A stretch of 6,428 nt of DNA from an uncultured Clostridia bacterium (GCA_937893735.1 CALBGD010000472.1:1-6428); one strand, 5' to 3'; shown: positions 1 through 5,897, counted from the stretch's first letter. Numbers and translations are program-made. The notes: generated from the letters alone by a model not told the origin.

Positions 1-399
1 GAGGAAGTAAAGCGCCGTATCCTGCTCGGAAACTACGCGCTTTCCTCCGGCTACTATGACGCATACTACAAGAAGGCTCTTGCGCTGAAGCAGGAGATAA
101 TCAAGGAATACAACGATGTATTCGATATCGCAGACGTTATCCTGACCCCGACCGCTCCTACGCCCGCCTACAAGATAGGCGCGCAGGACAACGACCCGGT
201 AAAGATGTACCTTGCGGATATCTGCACCGTTACAGTCAACATCGCCTCCCTGCCGGGAATATCCACCACCTGCGGCTACACCGCCGAGGGTCTGCCCGTG
301 GGTATGTCGGTCATCGGCAGACGCTTTGACGAGCAGACGATTTTACAGTGCGCCGACGCATTCGAACAGACCTTTGCGCCGACTGCGCCGAAGCTTTAA
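1..399 (+). CDS. gatA: Glutamyl/aspartyl-tRNA amidotransferase subunit A, C-terminal part (5' end outside window)
   Basis: The open frame enters from the left edge and gives 132 codons before TAA. GatA is the amidase subunit of GatCAB. It releases ammonia from glutamine, which GatB uses to convert mischarged Glu-tRNA(Gln) or Asp-tRNA(Asn). The visible part matches the C-terminal end of amidase-signature proteins: an [14 protein letters not shown] segment, then [25 protein letters not shown] and an [16 protein letters not shown] helix, the usual ending of bacterial GatA. The Lys-Ser-Ser catalytic residues lie upstream of the window and cannot be checked. The stop is 12 nt before the gatB start, so the two are co-transcribed. 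A gatC gene probably lies further upstream, but this is inference. The family assignment is confident from both sequence and context. Confidence 0.95.
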   Translation, partial: EEVKRRILLGNYALSSGYYDAYYKKALALKQEIIKEYNDVFDIADVILTPTAPTPAYKIGAQDNDPVKMYLADICTVTVNIASLPGISTTCGYTAEGLPVGMSVIGRRFDEQTILQCADAFEQTFAPTAPKL

Positions 400-406
400 G
401 GAGGTG
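398..406 (+). promoter_or_regulatory. Strong Shine-Dalgarno site of gatB
   Basis: AAGGAGGTG is complementary to the full anti-Shine-Dalgarno core. It overlaps the last two bases of the gatA stop codon and lies 5 nt before the gatB ATG (7 nt measured from AAGGAGG). It fixes the gatB start at 412. Confidence 0.9.
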
Positions 407-411
407 CCGGA

Positions 412-1845
412 ATGAGCGCTTATTTTCCCACGATAGGACTTGAAACACACGCAGAGCTTTCCACCAATTCCAAGGTGTTCTGCACCTGCTCCGCTGAATT
501 CGGCGGTACCCCGAACTCCCGCTGCTGCCCTGTCTGCAGCGGACTTCCCGGAACGCTCCCCGTGCTGAACAGAAGAGCCGTTGAGTACATCATCAAGGCG
601 GGCTATGTGATGAACTGCGATATCTCGCGCTTCACAAAGTGGGACAGAAAGAACTATTTCTATCCCGACCTGCCCAAGGCTTACCAGATCTCCCAGATGC
701 CGCGCCCGGTGTGCCTTGCCGGCAAGGTAAAGATAAACGTCAAGGGCGAGGAAAAGGAGATACGCATAAACCGTATCCATCTTGAAGAGGACGCGGGCAA
801 GCTCGTACACGATGAAGTAAACCGCATTTCCCTCGCGGACTACAACCGCTGCGGAGTTCCGCTCATTGAGATAGTCACCGAGCCGGATTTCCACTCCGCT
901 GACGAAGTCGTGGCTTACCTTGAAAAGATAATGCTGCTTCTCCAGTACGCAGGGATTTGCGACTGCAAGATGGAGCAGGGCTCTATCCGCTGCGACGTCA
1001 ACATCTCCATCGCTCCCAAGGGCTCCAAGGAGCTCGGCACCAGAACTGAGCTCAAGAACCTCAACTCCCTCAAGGCCATCGCAAAGGCTATTGAGGTCGA
1101 GATAGAGCGTCAGGAGGAGCTCCTCGACAACGGCGAGCGCGTAATTCAGCAGACCCGCCGCTTTAACGAGGCTCTCGGCGAGACTACCGCCATGAGAAGC
1201 AAGGAGGACGCGCACGACTACCGCTACTTCCCCGACCCGGATATCCCTCCGATAATCCTGACGGAAGAAGAGCTGGAGGATATCCGCAATTCCATTCCTG
1301 AGCTGCCTGAGCAGAGAGTTGCCCGCTACGTCGAGCAGTGCGGCATCAAGAAGCAGGACGCAGACCTCATCGTTTCCGACAAGAAGATATGCGATTTCTT
1401 CGAGGAAGCCATCAGCGAATACGACAATCCCAAGGCAGTTGCGAACTACATCACCGGAGAACTCCTGCGCAGAAAGAACCTCGGCGAGGTGGATATGGAC
1501 GCGCTGAAATTCACCGGCAAGGAGTTCGCACAGCTCGTTGAGCTGCTCCAGACGGACAAGGTTTCCCAGTCCAACGCTAAGGCTATCCTCGGCGACATGA
1601 TAGCAGAGGGCGGCACTCCGAAGTCCATCGCGGATGCAAAGGACCTCTGGATAAAGGAGGACAGCGACCTCCTCGCAAAGACCGTGGACGAGATAATCGC
1701 GAACAACCCGAAGGCAGCCGAGCAGTACAGAAGCGGCGACCAGAAGGTATTCGGATTCTTCATGGGTCAGGCGAACAGGGCGCTGAAGGGTCTTGCTTCC
1801 CCGAAGGCGATCCAGGAGTATATCAGAAAGAAGCTCTCAGAATAA
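412..1845 (+). CDS. gatB: Aspartyl/glutamyl-tRNA(Asn/Gln) amidotransferase subunit B
   Basis: This is a full-length GatB of 477 residues, the usual size. GatB binds the mischarged tRNA, activates its carboxyl group with ATP and transfers ammonia delivered from GatA. The N-terminus has the GLETHAELSTNSKVFC block and a zinc-type CxC-x12-CxxC set (Cys24, Cys26, Cys39, Cys42), with an extra Cys38 beside Cys39. Further hallmarks are MEQGSIRCDVNISI, GTRTELKNLNS and RSKEDAHDYRYFPDPD (around residues 264-279). The last ~150 residues are the helical GatB/YqeY tail domain, ending in GFFMGQANRALKGLASPKAIQEYIRKKL. The ATG at 412 is chosen because a near-perfect Shine-Dalgarno (AAGGAGGTG, 398-406) precedes it and overlaps the gatA stop, suggesting translational coupling. 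No truncation or missing key residue was noticed. Confidence 0.98.
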   Translation: MSAYFPTIGLETHAELSTNSKVFCTCSAEFGGTPNSRCCPVCSGLPGTLPVLNRRAVEYIIKAGYVMNCDISRFTKWDRKNYFYPDLPKAYQISQMPRPVCLAGKVKINVKGEEKEIRINRIHLEEDAGKLVHDEVNRISLADYNRCGVPLIEIVTEPDFHSADEVVAYLEKIMLLLQYAGICDCKMEQGSIRCDVNISIAPKGSKELGTRTELKNLNSLKAIAKAIEVEIERQEELLDNGERVIQQTRRFNEALGETTAMRSKEDAHDYRYFPDPDIPPIILTEEELEDIRNSIPELPEQRVARYVEQCGIKKQDADLIVSDKKICDFFEEAISEYDNPKAVANYITGELLRRKNLGEVDMDALKFTGKEFAQLVELLQTDKVSQSNAKAILGDMIAEGGTPKSIADAKDLWIKEDSDLLAKTVDEIIANNPKAAEQYRSGDQKVFGFFMGQANRALKGLASPKAIQEYIRKKLSE

Positions 1846-1858
1846 TCACACAAACAAC

Positions 1859-1890
1859 AATTCCGCCCGGGTCACCGGGCGGAATTTTCT
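1859..1890 (+). terminator. Rho-independent terminator of the gatAB operon, possibly bidirectional
   Basis: A perfect 12-bp stem (AATTCCGCCCGG at 1859-1870, CCGGGCGGAATT at 1875-1886) with a 4-nt GTCA loop lies 13 nt after the gatB stop and runs into a short T run. On the opposite strand the stem is followed by a T/G-rich stretch, so it could also stop transcription of the convergent lipoprotein gene. Confidence 0.88.
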
Positions 1891-1900
1891 ATACGCAAAT

Positions 1901-1931
1901 CGGGAGCACACGCGTATGCTCCCGTATTTTT
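1901..1931. terminator. Second hairpin between convergent genes
   Basis: An 8-bp perfect stem (CGGGAGCA 1901-1908, TGCTCCCG 1917-1924) with an 8-nt loop is followed on the plus strand by TATTTTTATT. It therefore reads as a backup terminator for gatAB. The T run overlaps the stop codon of the minus-strand lipoprotein gene. On the minus strand the hairpin is the first structure after that stop, but its tail (ATTTGCG) is poor in T. Confidence 0.7.
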
Positions 1932-3144
1932 ATTCTGCTGTAACGCTTTCCGGAGCGCTCGTTTCCGCCGGAACCGGCTCGGTAACCTGCTCTGTCGGCG
2001 CAGGCTCTATGGAAGCTGGCTCCGCCGAGGTCTGTGCGGGCTCCTCTACCGGAATCTCCACCGGGACAGGCTCCGTGGTCTTTGCCTTGGTGGTCTTGGT
2101 CGTCTTAGCCGGCTTGGTAGTCTTGGCGGGCTTTGTGGTTTTCGCAGGCTTTTCAGACGTGGTTTTCTCCGTTGTCGCCGGAGTCGCAGTCGTCTGTATC
2201 ACAGGTTCTGTCGGCTGGAAATCCTCCGCGTCAAACGTACCGGTGGGCTGGGTGTCCTCCCACAGACCTGCCTCCATGAGCGCGCGGTGCATTTCCCACA
2301 GACCTATGTAATAGCAGTACGGTCCGAGGTGAACTCCATCGCCGGAATGAAGGCACTCCCTGAGCTTGTTCTGGTCGTTCTTGAGATACCGCCCGAAATC
2401 GAAAAAGTGCACCCTCTCCGAAAATTCCTCCGCGATAAATTTCCGCAGCGAATCGTTGAAGCTGTCGATGACGCTGTTCCCGCAGAACTTGCTGCACACC
2501 GGAGTTATCGCCGCAACGAACACATCAGCGCGGGTGCCGTCAAGGGTCGCCTGAATTATTTTGCGGTAGTCCTCGCAGAATCTGGTCTCGTCCACCATGT
2601 TGACGTCGTTCATGCCCATGGAGAGGAACACATACCGCGGATTGGCGGCTTTCATGACCTGATCGTAGGTCTGCTCCTCCCTGCCGCGGAAGCGGAACGT
2701 ATAGTCAAAGAAGCTGCGGGCGCCGAGATTCCCCTTTGCGGCTACCCTCTCGTGCGGCACGATGCCGTATTCCGAAAAGCCGCTGCAAATGCTGTCTCCG
2801 ACTATCAGCGAGTAATCAAGGAAGCTCAGTTCCTCGTCGCTGAGGTCGAACTGCTCGTGCACCTCGTCATAGAAAATATTGAAATCGTTCTCCGCGTCCG
2901 GGGTGGTGGTGACCTCCGCAGTTGGCGGCACAGAGGAGGTCTGCGGCTCCGTGCCGCTCTCCACAGGGAGCTCCGGTTCAGACTCGACTCCGCCGGAAGC
3001 CGAAGCCGAAGACGGTCGGGTAACGAGCTGTTCCATCAGGTCGGAGCTGCTCGCCGGGTTCTCGTCCGGTCTGATATCGGTCGATACGCAGCCGCTGAGC
3101 AGCACGCACGCAGCCACAGCCGCGCAAGCTATTGTTTTTTTCAT
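1930..3144 (-). CDS. Secreted lipoprotein with SGNH/GDSL-type hydrolase domain
   Basis: This encodes 404 residues from the ATG at 3144. An in-frame ATG at 3225 would add 27 residues, but only the 3144 start puts a lipoprotein signal peptide at the N-terminus: MKK, a hydrophobic stretch, then lipobox L16-S17-G18-C19. An AAGGAT ribosome site lies at 3154-3159. A Ser/Pro/Thr/Glu-rich linker (about 20-90) leads to the SGNH-like domain. The domain shows VGDS (Ser118, likely nucleophile), Gly138 in AAKGNLG, GMND (Asn179) and a DGVH ending (Asp269, His272). These are the expected catalytic and oxyanion blocks of SGNH esterases and acyl-transfer enzymes. Residues ~298-404 are a second disordered tail of Thr, Pro, Lys and Glu, including three PAKTTK repeats. 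It should be anchored on the outer face of the cytoplasmic membrane and act on an ester or acetyl group in the envelope. The substrate is unknown. Confidence 0.88.
   Translation of the reverse strand: MKKTIACAAVAACVLLSGCVSTDIRPDENPASSSDLMEQLVTRPSSASASGGVESEPELPVESGTEPQTSSVPPTAEVTTTPDAENDFNIFYDEVHEQFDLSDEELSFLDYSLIVGDSICSGFSEYGIVPHERVAAKGNLGARSFFDYTFRFRGREEQTYDQVMKAANPRYVFLSMGMNDVNMVDETRFCEDYRKIIQATLDGTRADVFVAAITPVCSKFCGNSVIDSFNDSLRKFIAEEFSERVHFFDFGRYLKNDQNKLRECLHSGDGVHLGPYCYYIGLWEMHRALMEAGLWEDTQPTGTFDAEDFQPTEPVIQTTATPATTEKTTSEKPAKTTKPAKTTKPAKTTKTTKAKTTEPVPVEIPVEEPAQTSAEPASIEPAPTEQVTEPVPAETSAPESVTAE
2095..2148 (-). repeat. Three tandem PAKTTK-coding repeats in the lipoprotein tail
   Basis: Residues 333-350 of the lipoprotein are three consecutive PAKTTK units, followed by the partly related TTKAKTT. 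The 18-bp DNA units differ at synonymous positions (for example CCT/CCC/CCG for Pro), so the peptide is conserved better than the DNA. Confidence 0.85.
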
Positions 3145-3200
3145 ATATATCAAATCCTTCGGATATAAAATCGGAATAAGCGCCGCCTGCCGCCGCGCTC

Positions 3201-3216
3201 TCTGACATTCGTCAGA
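3201..3216. promoter_or_regulatory. Short perfect inverted repeat upstream of the lipoprotein gene
   Basis: TCTGAC (3201-3206) and GTCAGA (3211-3216) flank a 4-nt ATTC spacer. The repeat lies 57-72 bp before the lipoprotein ATG. It could be a repressor site or a small leader hairpin. Six-base arms can arise by chance, so this is only a candidate. Confidence 0.3.
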
Positions 3217-3246
3217 TACCGGCAAATCACGTCATAATATGCGGCG

Positions 3247-3291
3247 TAAAAATACAAACAGACGCCCGCTAAAAAATTACACGGACGTCTG
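3247..3291 (-). terminator. Rho-independent terminator of the SCP2-like gene
   Basis: Read on the minus strand, CAGACGTCCG (3291-3282) pairs with CGGGCGTCTG (3268-3259) as a 10-bp stem with one G-U pair and a 13-nt loop. A U-rich tail follows (TTTGTATTTTT, 3257-3247). It starts 18 nt after the stop of the SCP2-like gene. It implies that the downstream lipoprotein gene needs its own promoter in 3145-3246, or read-through. I found no convincing promoter there; a TATTAT at 3239-3234 lacks a good -35. Confidence 0.82.
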
Positions 3292-3309
3292 AATATCCTG
3301 CTTTGTAGA

Positions 3310-3834
3310 TTACTTCTTGCCGTGCTTCTTGCTGTTTCTAGCGGCGGGAGCGGGCTTCTTTGCAGCGGGAGCTGCCTTTACCTCTTTCTTGGGAGCAGCG
3401 GGCTTCTCCTCGGTCTTGGCGGGAGCCTTAGCCTCGGTTGCCTTGGTCTCAGCCTTTACAGCGGGCTTAGCCTCTGCTGCCTTAGCGGGAGCCTTCTTTT
3501 CAGCCTTCTTAGCGGGAACCAGCGGCTCAAGCGCCTTGAACTTTGCAATATCGCCGTCGACCATAACCAGACCCTCCGCAAGAGCCTTCTCGAATGCGAT
3601 CTCGCCTGCGAACAGCTTCTCGATGTTCTCAGCGGAACCGGTAACGTTAGCCTGGAGGTCATCGTAGTGATACGGAGCGACATCAAGAACGCCGTCCCTA
3701 ACTGCAACGTAAATATCGTCCATGTCATCAATGAAGGTAAAGTTAACAGCAACGAGATCCTCGTACTTCTTTGCCTTTGCCTTGCTGCCCTTGAGATAGC
3801 CGTTGATCTTCTCAGCAAATTCAACATTTGTCAT
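3310..3834 (-). CDS. SCP2-like (sterol carrier protein-type) domain protein with Lys/Ala/Pro-rich tail
   Basis: The protein has 174 residues. Residues 1-106 form a compact domain. Its pattern (VAVNFTF..., DGVLDVAPYHYDDLQANVTGSAENIEKLFAGEIAFEKALAEGLVMVDGD) resembles the bacterial SCP2 fold, in which a 'tGs.e.i..l..Ge......al..G.l.v.GD' stretch precedes the C-terminal helix. SCP2 domains bind lipids or acyl chains in a hydrophobic tunnel. The match is by eye and the ligand is unknown. Residues 107-174 are low complexity with about 20 Lys, many Ala and Pro, several Glu, and a basic RNSKKHGKK end. The tail resembles histone H1-like tails, which suggests contact with nucleic acid or acidic membrane surfaces, but this is inference. 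No signal peptide or membrane segment is seen, so it is probably cytoplasmic. The start is supported by AGGAGG (3848-3843), 8 nt upstream. The gene is monocistronic, with its own promoter and terminator. Confidence 0.75.
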   Translation of the reverse strand: MTNVEFAEKINGYLKGSKAKAKKYEDLVAVNFTFIDDMDDIYVAVRDGVLDVAPYHYDDLQANVTGSAENIEKLFAGEIAFEKALAEGLVMVDGDIAKFKALEPLVPAKKAEKKAPAKAAEAKPAVKAETKATEAKAPAKTEEKPAAPKKEVKAAPAAKKPAPAARNSKKHGKK

Positions 3835-3842
3835 AATAAATT

Positions 3843-3848
3843 CCTCCT
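3843..3848 (-). promoter_or_regulatory. Shine-Dalgarno site of the SCP2-like gene
   Basis: A perfect AGGAGG on the minus strand, 8 nt before the ATG at 3834. Together with the promoter below it suggests high expression. Confidence 0.85.
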
Positions 3849-3870
3849 ATGGTGCACTCCTGAAAAAATG

Positions 3871-3934
3871 TGACCATCTGACTGTATGTAAATATTCATG
3901 CTGGTCATATTCTAAACAGCGGAAAACGCCGTTT
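3871..3934 (-). promoter_or_regulatory. Structured 5' leader of the SCP2-like mRNA
   Basis: If transcription starts near 3942, the leader is about 108 nt. Just after the start it holds an 8-bp hairpin with one G-U pair (AAACGGCG 3934-3927, loop TTTTC, CGCTGTTT 3921-3914). Further on, TGACCA (3907-3902) pairs with TGGTCA (3876-3871) across a 25-nt loop, followed two bases later by a run of six T (3868-3863). The first hairpin could stabilise the 5' end. The second is terminator-like but weak. No known riboswitch class was recognised. Confidence 0.4.
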
Positions 3935-3948
3935 GATTCATCTATTGT

Positions 3949-3977
3949 AGTATAACATATCCTAATCTTTTATTCAA
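3949..3977 (-). promoter_or_regulatory. Sigma-70/SigA-type promoter of the SCP2-like gene
   Basis: Minus strand: -35 TTGAAT (3977-3972), a 17-bp spacer, -10 TATACT (3954-3949), with a TG one base before the -10 (extended -10). Four of six -35 bases and five of six -10 bases match consensus at ideal spacing. The expected start is about 3942. Confidence 0.8.
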
Positions 3978-4036
3978 TAGTCATTTTCTATAAATTTACA
4001 TGGAAAAGGAGATGTTTTTCAGATGAAAAATATAAA

Positions 4037-5062
4037 TTAAGCCTTATCCCCGTCGTTCTGAGGGATCTCCTTACCGTCATAGTCGATAAAGTAGCGCTTG
4101 GGTCTGAAAGCCTGAAGATTTCTGGGAGGCGCAGTCAGGAGCTCAAGTCTTACGCGGTCGCGGTACTCAGGCTTGACCATATAGTAAACATAGCTTTCCA
4201 CAACATTCGGCTTGTCAAGGACTCTTCCCTCGATCTTAAAGTTGTTGAAGCCCATTTCAAGATATCTTGCGATGTCGTTCTGATTAACAAATGTGCTGAA
4301 ATGAACGACCTGATAAAAATTATAGTTCGTGTTCTGACATTTGAACTCATAAGCCTCAGCAAGCGGGGATTCGGCCTGCGGACCGCCGACTCTTGAACGT
4401 CTTGAAAGCTGTGCAAGCGGGTCAGGGATCTGGCTTGCCTTTCTCTGGGCTCTTCCAAGAACCTGATAGTGCTCTGTTCTGCGCTTGCAGTGCGGTGTGC
4501 AGTAGGGATTTATAAGGATCTCGCATCGTGCTCTCAGTTCCCGCGGGATCTTCTCCAGCTTCTCAAAATCATTGTTCCAGTTGTAGTCGAGAACGACAAG
4601 CTTGTAATCCTTCTCGAACTCCTTCATGAGCTGGTCATAATCCTCGATCTGCTTTACCGTGGATGATACAAGAGGATCCTTAGGATAGTTCTTCCGGATA
4701 TGCTCTTCAAGGAACGGCATATTCACGATCACCTCATTGAAGCCGTTCTCAGCCATTCTGCACAGGGAATTGCAGAACGGATCCTTTACGTCCTGCTCGG
4801 TAAGGGTCGGATTTGTAAAGGTGTATCTGATAGGAACATTCCTGTCGTTGAATTCCTTCATTATGCGTTCCATATGAAGCCTTGCGGCAAATCCGGAAAT
4901 AGCGCGCCCGCCGTTCCAGAGGGCAGGCGGGAAGCAGCCATAACAGGAAGCGATCTCAATATTATCATAGAAATACTCGGGGTGTTCCTTTATTTTGTCA
5001 ATCAGATCCAGATTGAGGTCACAATGCTTCCAGAAATCAGGAATGTGGAATCTTGCATTCAT
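4037..5062 (-). CDS. Uncharacterised cysteine-containing protein, peptidase U32/UbiU-UbiV-like
   Basis: The protein has 341 residues with no signal peptide or membrane segment. Features: DNIEIASCYGCFPPALWNGGR (33-53), alternating strand/helix segments compatible with a TIM barrel (NEVIVNMPF 109-117, KLVVLDYNWN 154-163, CEILINPYCTPHCKRR 180-195) and FKIEGR at 275-280. FKIEGR resembles the KIEGR motif of peptidase U32 family members. Cys40, Cys180, Cys188 and Cys192 recall the four-Cys [4Fe-4S] arrangement of UbiV/UbiU-type proteins; Cys242 is another candidate ligand. Known U32-type proteins act in RNA or quinone hydroxylation or as collagenase-like proteins, and which applies here is unknown. 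Residues ~204-236 are a polar, Arg/Pro-rich stretch that may be a loop or insertion. The start is supported by AGGAGA (5076-5071), 8 nt upstream, and by a consensus promoter. The superfamily call is by motif only; an unrelated TIM-barrel or Fe-S protein is possible. Confidence 0.6.
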   Translation of the reverse strand: MNARFHIPDFWKHCDLNLDLIDKIKEHPEYFYDNIEIASCYGCFPPALWNGGRAISGFAARLHMERIMKEFNDRNVPIRYTFTNPTLTEQDVKDPFCNSLCRMAENGFNEVIVNMPFLEEHIRKNYPKDPLVSSTVKQIEDYDQLMKEFEKDYKLVVLDYNWNNDFEKLEKIPRELRARCEILINPYCTPHCKRRTEHYQVLGRAQRKASQIPDPLAQLSRRSRVGGPQAESPLAEAYEFKCQNTNYNFYQVVHFSTFVNQNDIARYLEMGFNNFKIEGRVLDKPNVVESYVYYMVKPEYRDRVRLELLTAPPRNLQAFRPKRYFIDYDGKEIPQNDGDKA

Positions 5063-5070
5063 AATACAGC

Positions 5071-5076
5071 TCTCCT
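5071..5076 (-). promoter_or_regulatory. Shine-Dalgarno site of the U32-like gene
   Basis: AGGAGA on the minus strand, 8 nt before the ATG at 5062. It sets the start codon. Confidence 0.8.
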
Positions 5077-5096
5077 AATTAGTAAGATATATAATT

Positions 5097-5125
5097 ATTA
5101 TAACTCAAAATCCGGACAATGTCAA
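5097..5125 (-). promoter_or_regulatory. Perfect-consensus SigA-type promoter of the U32-like gene
   Basis: Minus strand: TTGACA (5125-5120), a spacer of exactly 17 bp, TATAAT (5102-5097). All 12 core bases match consensus. The expected start is near 5090, giving a leader of only about 28 nt that carries the ribosome site. The A/T-rich stretch around and downstream of the -10 should melt easily. Confidence 0.93.
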
Positions 5126-5163
5126 GCAGAAAACTTCATTATCAGACAAAATATGATCTCTGA

Positions 5164-5189
5164 ATAATCCCGGGAAAACGCGGGATAAT
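5164..5189. promoter_or_regulatory. Imperfect palindrome (candidate operator) over a possible promoter of the DUF421 operon
   Basis: ATAATCCCG (5164-5172) and CGGGATAAT (5181-5189) are inverted half-sites matching at 8 of 9 positions around an 8-bp GGAAAACG spacer. The right half contains GATAAT (5184-5189), a possible -10. CTGAAT at 5160-5165 would be a weak -35 with an 18-bp spacer. A repressor bound here would cover the promoter. The alternative is a transcript hairpin, but no T run follows it on the plus strand, so it is not a terminator for that direction. Confidence 0.45.
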
Positions 5190-5205
5190 ACCATACAGAA
5201 ATGAC

Positions 5206-5212
5206 AAGGAGG
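5206..5212 (+). promoter_or_regulatory. Shine-Dalgarno site of the DUF421 gene
   Basis: AAGGAGG, 7 nt before the ATG at 5220. It supports that start. Confidence 0.88.
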
Positions 5213-5219
5213 AGCAGAA

Positions 5220-5897
5220 ATGGCAGTAGTACTGATAAGAGCCTGCATATTGTATGTAATAATCACCCTTTCACTCCGGCTGATGGGAAAGCGGCAGCTC
5301 GGCGAGCTCCAGCCGTCGGAGCTGGTGGTGACGATACTGATATCCAACATAGCCGCGATACCCGTGGAGGATTCCTCGGTGCCCATGCTGATGGGCGTTG
5401 TGCCTATCCTTACGCTGGTATCGCTGGACGTGATAGTTTCAGCGATAATGCTGAAGTTCCCGAAATTCCGCAAGCTGATAATCGGCAGCCCGCGCGTCAT
5501 CATGTCGGAGGGCGTGATAATGCAGAAGGAGATGAAGCGCCTGCGCTACACCGTGGACGACCTTGTGGAAGCCATGCGCGAGGAACAGATATTCGACATC
5601 AACGAGATATACTACGCGATAGTGGAGACCACCGGAAAGATACACTTCCTGAAAAAGAAGGACTACCAGAACGCCGAAAAGGCTGACATCGGCTGCGGCG
5701 GAAGCTCCAGCGACCCGCCCGCCGTGATAATCCGCGACGGACGCGAGGACGAGGAGCAGCTCAACAGCATGGGGCTTGGAATGGGCTGGCTGCGGCAGCA
5801 GCTCCGCGAGCAGCAGCTCGGGATAAAGGACGTGTTCCTGATGACCGCCGACCGCAACGGTCAGAACACGATAATCAAACGGCAGAGGGGGCTTTGA
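5220..5897 (+). CDS. DUF421 (YetF-like) membrane protein
   Basis: The 225-residue protein fits the YetF/YcaP-type DUF421 family. The N-terminus has three probable membrane segments (about 4-21, 35-49, 56-78). The conserved RLMGKRQLGELQPSELVVTILISNIAAIP block joins the first two. A soluble domain follows with the family patterns GSPRVIMSEGVIM (89-101), YTVDDLVEAMREEQIFDINEIYYAIVETTGKIHF (110-143), and a C-terminal repeat-like part (PPAVIIRDG..., GWLRQQLREQQLGIKDVFLMTADRNG). The membrane part should anchor the protein with the soluble domain in the cytoplasm. The biochemical role is not settled; relatives in spore-formers have been linked to spore or envelope functions. The reading frame runs directly into the next gene: TGA is immediately followed by its ATG, so the two are an operon. 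The gene is divergent from the U32-like gene, 157 bp apart. Confidence 0.9.
   Translation: MAVVLIRACILYVIITLSLRLMGKRQLGELQPSELVVTILISNIAAIPVEDSSVPMLMGVVPILTLVSLDVIVSAIMLKFPKFRKLIIGSPRVIMSEGVIMQKEMKRLRYTVDDLVEAMREEQIFDINEIYYAIVETTGKIHFLKKKDYQNAEKADIGCGGSSSDPPAVIIRDGREDEEQLNSMGLGMGWLRQQLREQQLGIKDVFLMTADRNGQNTIIKRQRGL

Noticed and set aside
343..1215. 290-codon minus-strand open frame opposite gatB
   Set aside because: It lies entirely over the confident gatA/gatB reading frame. Its translation is low-complexity Leu/Val/Ala with no recognisable domain.
2287..3168. 293-codon plus-strand open frame opposite the lipoprotein gene
   Set aside because: It is antisense to a gene with clear SGNH motifs and a lipobox. 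The translation is rich in Arg/Val/Glu with no family pattern.
3145..3225. N-terminal extension of the lipoprotein from an ATG at 3225
   Set aside because: It would place 27 polar residues before an otherwise standard lipoprotein signal peptide. The ATG at 3144 has its own AAGGAT site.
3322..3873. 183-codon plus-strand open frame opposite the SCP2-like gene
   Set aside because: It is a Leu/Ser/Gly-rich shadow of the Lys/Ala-rich coding strand and runs across that gene's ribosome site into its leader.
4003..4025. Tiny plus-strand open frame after a GGAG-like site (ATG at 4012)
   Set aside because: It has only four codons before TGA and lies in the A/T-rich promoter region of the opposite-strand gene.
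4015..4030. TTTTTCA-GA-TGAAAAA palindrome after the U32-like gene as a terminator
   Set aside because: The stem is almost all A/T with a tiny loop and would be too weak. No good terminator was seen for this gene.
5152..5157. TATGAT as the -10 of the DUF421 operon
   Set aside because: No acceptable -35 lies 16-18 bp upstream. The GATAAT at 5184-5189 is slightly better, though also weak.
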